A DNA stretch of 64,000 bases from the NCBI RefSeq assembly GCF_032854445.1, contig NC_088295.1:59251249-59315248 (forward strand). Reading direction: 5' to 3'. Shown here in pieces: positions 61,260 through 64,000 of the stretch; the first letter of the stretch is position 1; every line of letters starts with the position of its first letter. The notes beneath the pieces were generated by a model that saw only the letters and a list, made by a program, of their open reading frames with translations, searched no databases and was not told where the DNA came from. The DNA comes from Liolophura sinensis. Taxonomy: Eukaryota > Mollusca > Polyplacophora > Chitonida > Chitonidae. The position numbers were made by a program, and so were the translations under genes.

Positions 61260-63099
61260 CTGAAAAAGGAAATTTATATCACCATCAGATAAAAGCATCG
61301 TTCAGCCTAATTAAATTACATTTGCCAAATACAGCATAATTATTCAATAGTATAATCGTATGTACATGTATTCTCCTACAATGATTGCAAGGTTCTTTAG
61401 AAGTATGAATCCCTCTCATAAACAACTGGAACTTGAGCGTGTCTGTGTGAAAGGTTATTCTTTACAAATAATGAGGGCGATGTTATGTTTTCACGGTTGG
61501 GCAGCGCAGACGCTATAGAGTTGTGGCTACATCAGCCTTGAGCTCGTGTCTCACAGTCTCCACTATTTCACTGGTCTGGAAACAATAGTTTCTATGCTAG
61601 AAATTATACCAATCAAATACCAACCAAACCAATATTGTTACAAACGTCTCACATGTTCCGTTTGTCCTAATCGAACAGGAACAGGTGCGAGTTAGAACTC
61701 TTTCTAATAGCTAAAGGTTAAAAAGTAATATTCAACCATGTCATCTGTCAGAAATGTTAGGCAACCATTTTTAGTTTTATCAAATGATGGAGAAAATTAA
61801 GATGCTCAAGGCTTATGAACTTTAAAAGTTCCTGCAGGAAGGAGAAATCATATGTGCTTCCAAACCTTGCGAGACATCCTTGATCAGTAAATTAATGTCA
61901 ACAAAAGCTGTCTAGTATTTTTGACCAATCACATGATACAGTAGGACTACAACAGGTGTTTTTTTACCTTTAGCGACATAAATGTTCAATTTCAAAACTC
62001 CCCTAGCATTTTCTAATGATATGTGTGACTTGTAAACCCTTTAATTATTAATATTTAATATATTAAATTGATCTTAAAATCAGCCACTAAAGCTGAATTG
62101 ATTAATAAAGTAGTATTCAAGAAATGTTCTAAAAGTATTTAAACAAATTCTGCATCTCTTATCAGCAAAATAATAGCAAATGATAGTCAGTACCTAGCCA
62201 CTCATTTGGTGAGGCCATTTGCTATGTTATAGCTATCTTGTGTGACGTCACAAAACATAGGAGCTCTCCCGTACCGTCGGTATTAAAAAATATCCCAACG
62301 AGAAAATATAAACAGAAACGCCTGATACCCAACCAAAGAGTATCAGTTCTGTCCTGTTTGCAAAGGGCTGATTTTTCGTTTAGCCTCGCGCTCAGTCTTG
62401 GCAAAAACGTCGTGTTTTGCAATCCTGCGCGTCCTCGTTTTCTACCAGCATGGATGTAAGCATTATGCCGAGTTACAGGGAATTTGTCGGACGCAACAGA
62501 ACAAGAGCATCTGACTCATGCACATTTCGGGAAGATATTTTAGTAATAAATCTGATTTTGCTAAGAAAAAAAAATAATGCAACGCCACAATATTTGTTTT
62601 CAAGTAAGGACTCTCCCGAGGTGGTTTTCTTGCTAGCTCATCCTACCAAGTTACTGCAGTCTCCTGCGCAACCTGTGCTCATTGTGACACGGGCAGCAGT
62701 TTCCAGTTCCCATTTAATAGGGAACTAATTCTGTGGTTCCAAAATGCATCAGTTTAACATTTAAACTGACTGCAAAATCCGATTTATTGCATCGATATTT
62801 GTCTGCCACGCTGACAATCGAGAGCTAATTGTTTTTTGGACGTGACAGGCAATTATCAGGTGACGCTTTCAGCGCTAGTGATTGGACAAGTCTATAAGGG
62901 CTTCTACAACATACCTACTCGGCGTGAATTGTCCGTCAGTGTCATATCCCCATTGCCGAAGTTCATCTTCTCGGATTCCAAAACTTTATAGAATTTTTGC
63001 ATAATTTTCTGTGATAACTGTGTCCTATATACTTTTTTCTGTGTATATATAGTGCTTGACGTATATATACGTCAAGCAACGACCTAACATCAAACGAAC
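61260..63099 (-). other. Intron of acidic-repeat gene
   Basis: A 1.84-kb intron whose donor (gttcgt at 63099) and acceptor (ttttcag at 61260) agree in phase 1. It contains a 26-bp perfect palindrome near the donor and no SINE that I recognise. A GC-richer stretch at about 62230-62700 is open in places on both strands but unsupported. Confidence 0.65.
63053..63078. repeat. 26-bp perfect palindrome
   Basis: 'tgcttgacgtata' is followed at once by its exact reverse complement, with no loop. It lies about 20 bases inside the intron from the donor at 63099. In RNA it could form a hairpin close to the 5' splice site. Confidence 0.9.
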
Positions 63100-63205
63100 C
63101 TTCAATACTCATTGCTCGCTTTTCTAGCTCCACGGCCGTGCCTTCCTCAGGCCCGTCAAGCAACCTACATATCGATGCCACGGCGTTCATGTGCTTCAAG
63201 GTCAG
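63100..63205 (-). CDS. Acidic-repeat gene, exon of helical region
   Basis: Acceptor 'cctgatttttcag', donor GAAG|gttcgt; phase 0 in, 1 out. It reads LTLKHMNAVASICRLLDGPE, then EGTAVELEKRAMSIE. The amphipathic heptad-like spacing suggests two alpha helices. Both junction phases match the neighbouring exons. I do not recognise the domain. Confidence 0.75.
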
Positions 63206-63299
63206 CTGAAAAATCAGGACGACTTTAACTGGTATTTTCAATTCAAATATCATTATTCTTGAGAAAACATCTGATCTGTTTATTTTCTTCGAGTACTTC

Positions 63300-63727
63300 T
63301 AAGTATAAAGCCACTTATATTAGCAGCAGTATAACGCCGTGGATATTAGTAGTATAAAGCCACTTATATTGGCAGTATAAAGCCACTTATATTAGCAGTA
63401 TAAAGCCACTTATATTAGCAGTATAACGCCGTGGATATTAGCACTATAAATCCATTTATATTAGCAGTATAAAGCTACTTATATGAGCAGTATAAAGCAC
63501 TTATATTAGCAATATAAACCACTTATATTAGCAGTATAAATCCATTTATATTAGCAGTATAAAGCCACTTATATTAGCAGTATAAACCACTAATATTAGC
63601 AGTATAAATCCATTATATTAGCAGTATAAAGCCACTTATATTAGCAGTATAAACCACTTATACTAACAGTATAAACCACTTATATTAGCAGTATAAAGCC
63701 ACTTATATTAACAGTATAAAGCCACTT
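63300..63727. repeat. 23-bp minisatellite beside a splice donor
   Basis: About eighteen copies of a 23-bp unit (core 'agtataaagccacttatatt'), with short-deletion and 'cgccgtgg' variants. The array fills almost the whole intron between two exons, and its last unit overlaps the 5' splice site of the 63730 exon. Confidence 0.92.
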
Positions 63728-63729
63728 AC

Positions 63730-63842
63730 CTCGGCGGTTATATCGTCCTGCTCAGGATTATACTCCACCTTCTGATAAGCACTCAATATGACCGGCCTTG
63801 ACCTTTCGATGATATCATGTACGTAATCCCTGGCGGTCTGAA
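63730..63842 (-). CDS. Acidic-repeat gene, upstream exon
   Basis: Acceptor 'cttattttacag', donor GCCGAG|gtaagt (strong); phase 1 in, 0 out. It reads QTARDYVHDIIERSRPVILS, then AYQKVEYNPEQDDITAE. A long amphipathic helix followed by an acidic stretch is likely. It joins in phase to the 63205 exon. Since the entry is in phase 1, at least one more exon lies beyond the right edge or in the last 160 bases, where I see none. Confidence 0.78.
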
Positions 63843-64000
63843 CTGTAAAATAAGAAAACTAAACATCACTTTGTGGGGCCGATTTTACGAGCTTTGACTT
63901 AGACTGCAACTTCATATGTGTATTTTCCTTTTGTTGTCATGGAAGTCATCATCCATCATACCCACCATGAAAGACCGATGATGGCCGACACGTGACTGGG

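Overview
The window is animal nuclear DNA. It is AT-rich and mostly non-coding, crowded with tRNA-derived SINEs and minisatellites, and its coding sequence is in short exons bounded by GT/AG splice sites. The commonest SINE has a tRNA-like head, a body ending near 'ataagtgaaatattcttgag' and an (aaat)n tail. That style, with the other dispersed families, suggests a marine lophotrochozoan, most likely a mollusc. This is inference; no conserved housekeeping gene fixes the taxon. No CRISPR, operon, rRNA or stand-alone tRNA gene was seen.

Left part (1-42 kb): I see no convincing protein-coding exon. It holds a 42-bp minisatellite (5.3-6.5 kb) followed by a 24-bp one (6.6-6.8 kb), two opposed arrays of a 64-bp unit (23.2-24.6 kb), a satellite with a 68-bp unit and a 176-bp higher-order period (30.9-32.9 kb), and many SINEs in both orientations, several as inverted pairs. 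The long open frames here come from tandem repeats or from SINE sequence.

Right part (44.7-63.9 kb): two minus-strand genes can be assembled from exons whose splice phases agree. The right one (63842 down to 58170, open at both ends) encodes a helical-looking N-terminal region, then a very large exon (933 codons) with about 22 copies of an acidic, Asn-rich 21-residue repeat and a degenerate 10-residue-period tail, then a Lys/Arg-rich exon. I do not recognise the family. The left one (54602 or 53944 down to the stop at 44735) is a membrane-anchored zona pellucida (ZP) domain protein: four cysteines in the ZP-N half, at least five in the ZP-C half, a transmembrane helix and a short basic tail. 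Its introns contain a 611-bp MITE-like element, a triplicated exon-like cassette, a 19-bp minisatellite and SINEs.

A weak candidate first exon of a plus-strand gene sits at 42.38 kb. The two minus-strand genes are collinear, so a single very long transcript cannot be excluded, but nothing found in the 3.6 kb between them joins them.
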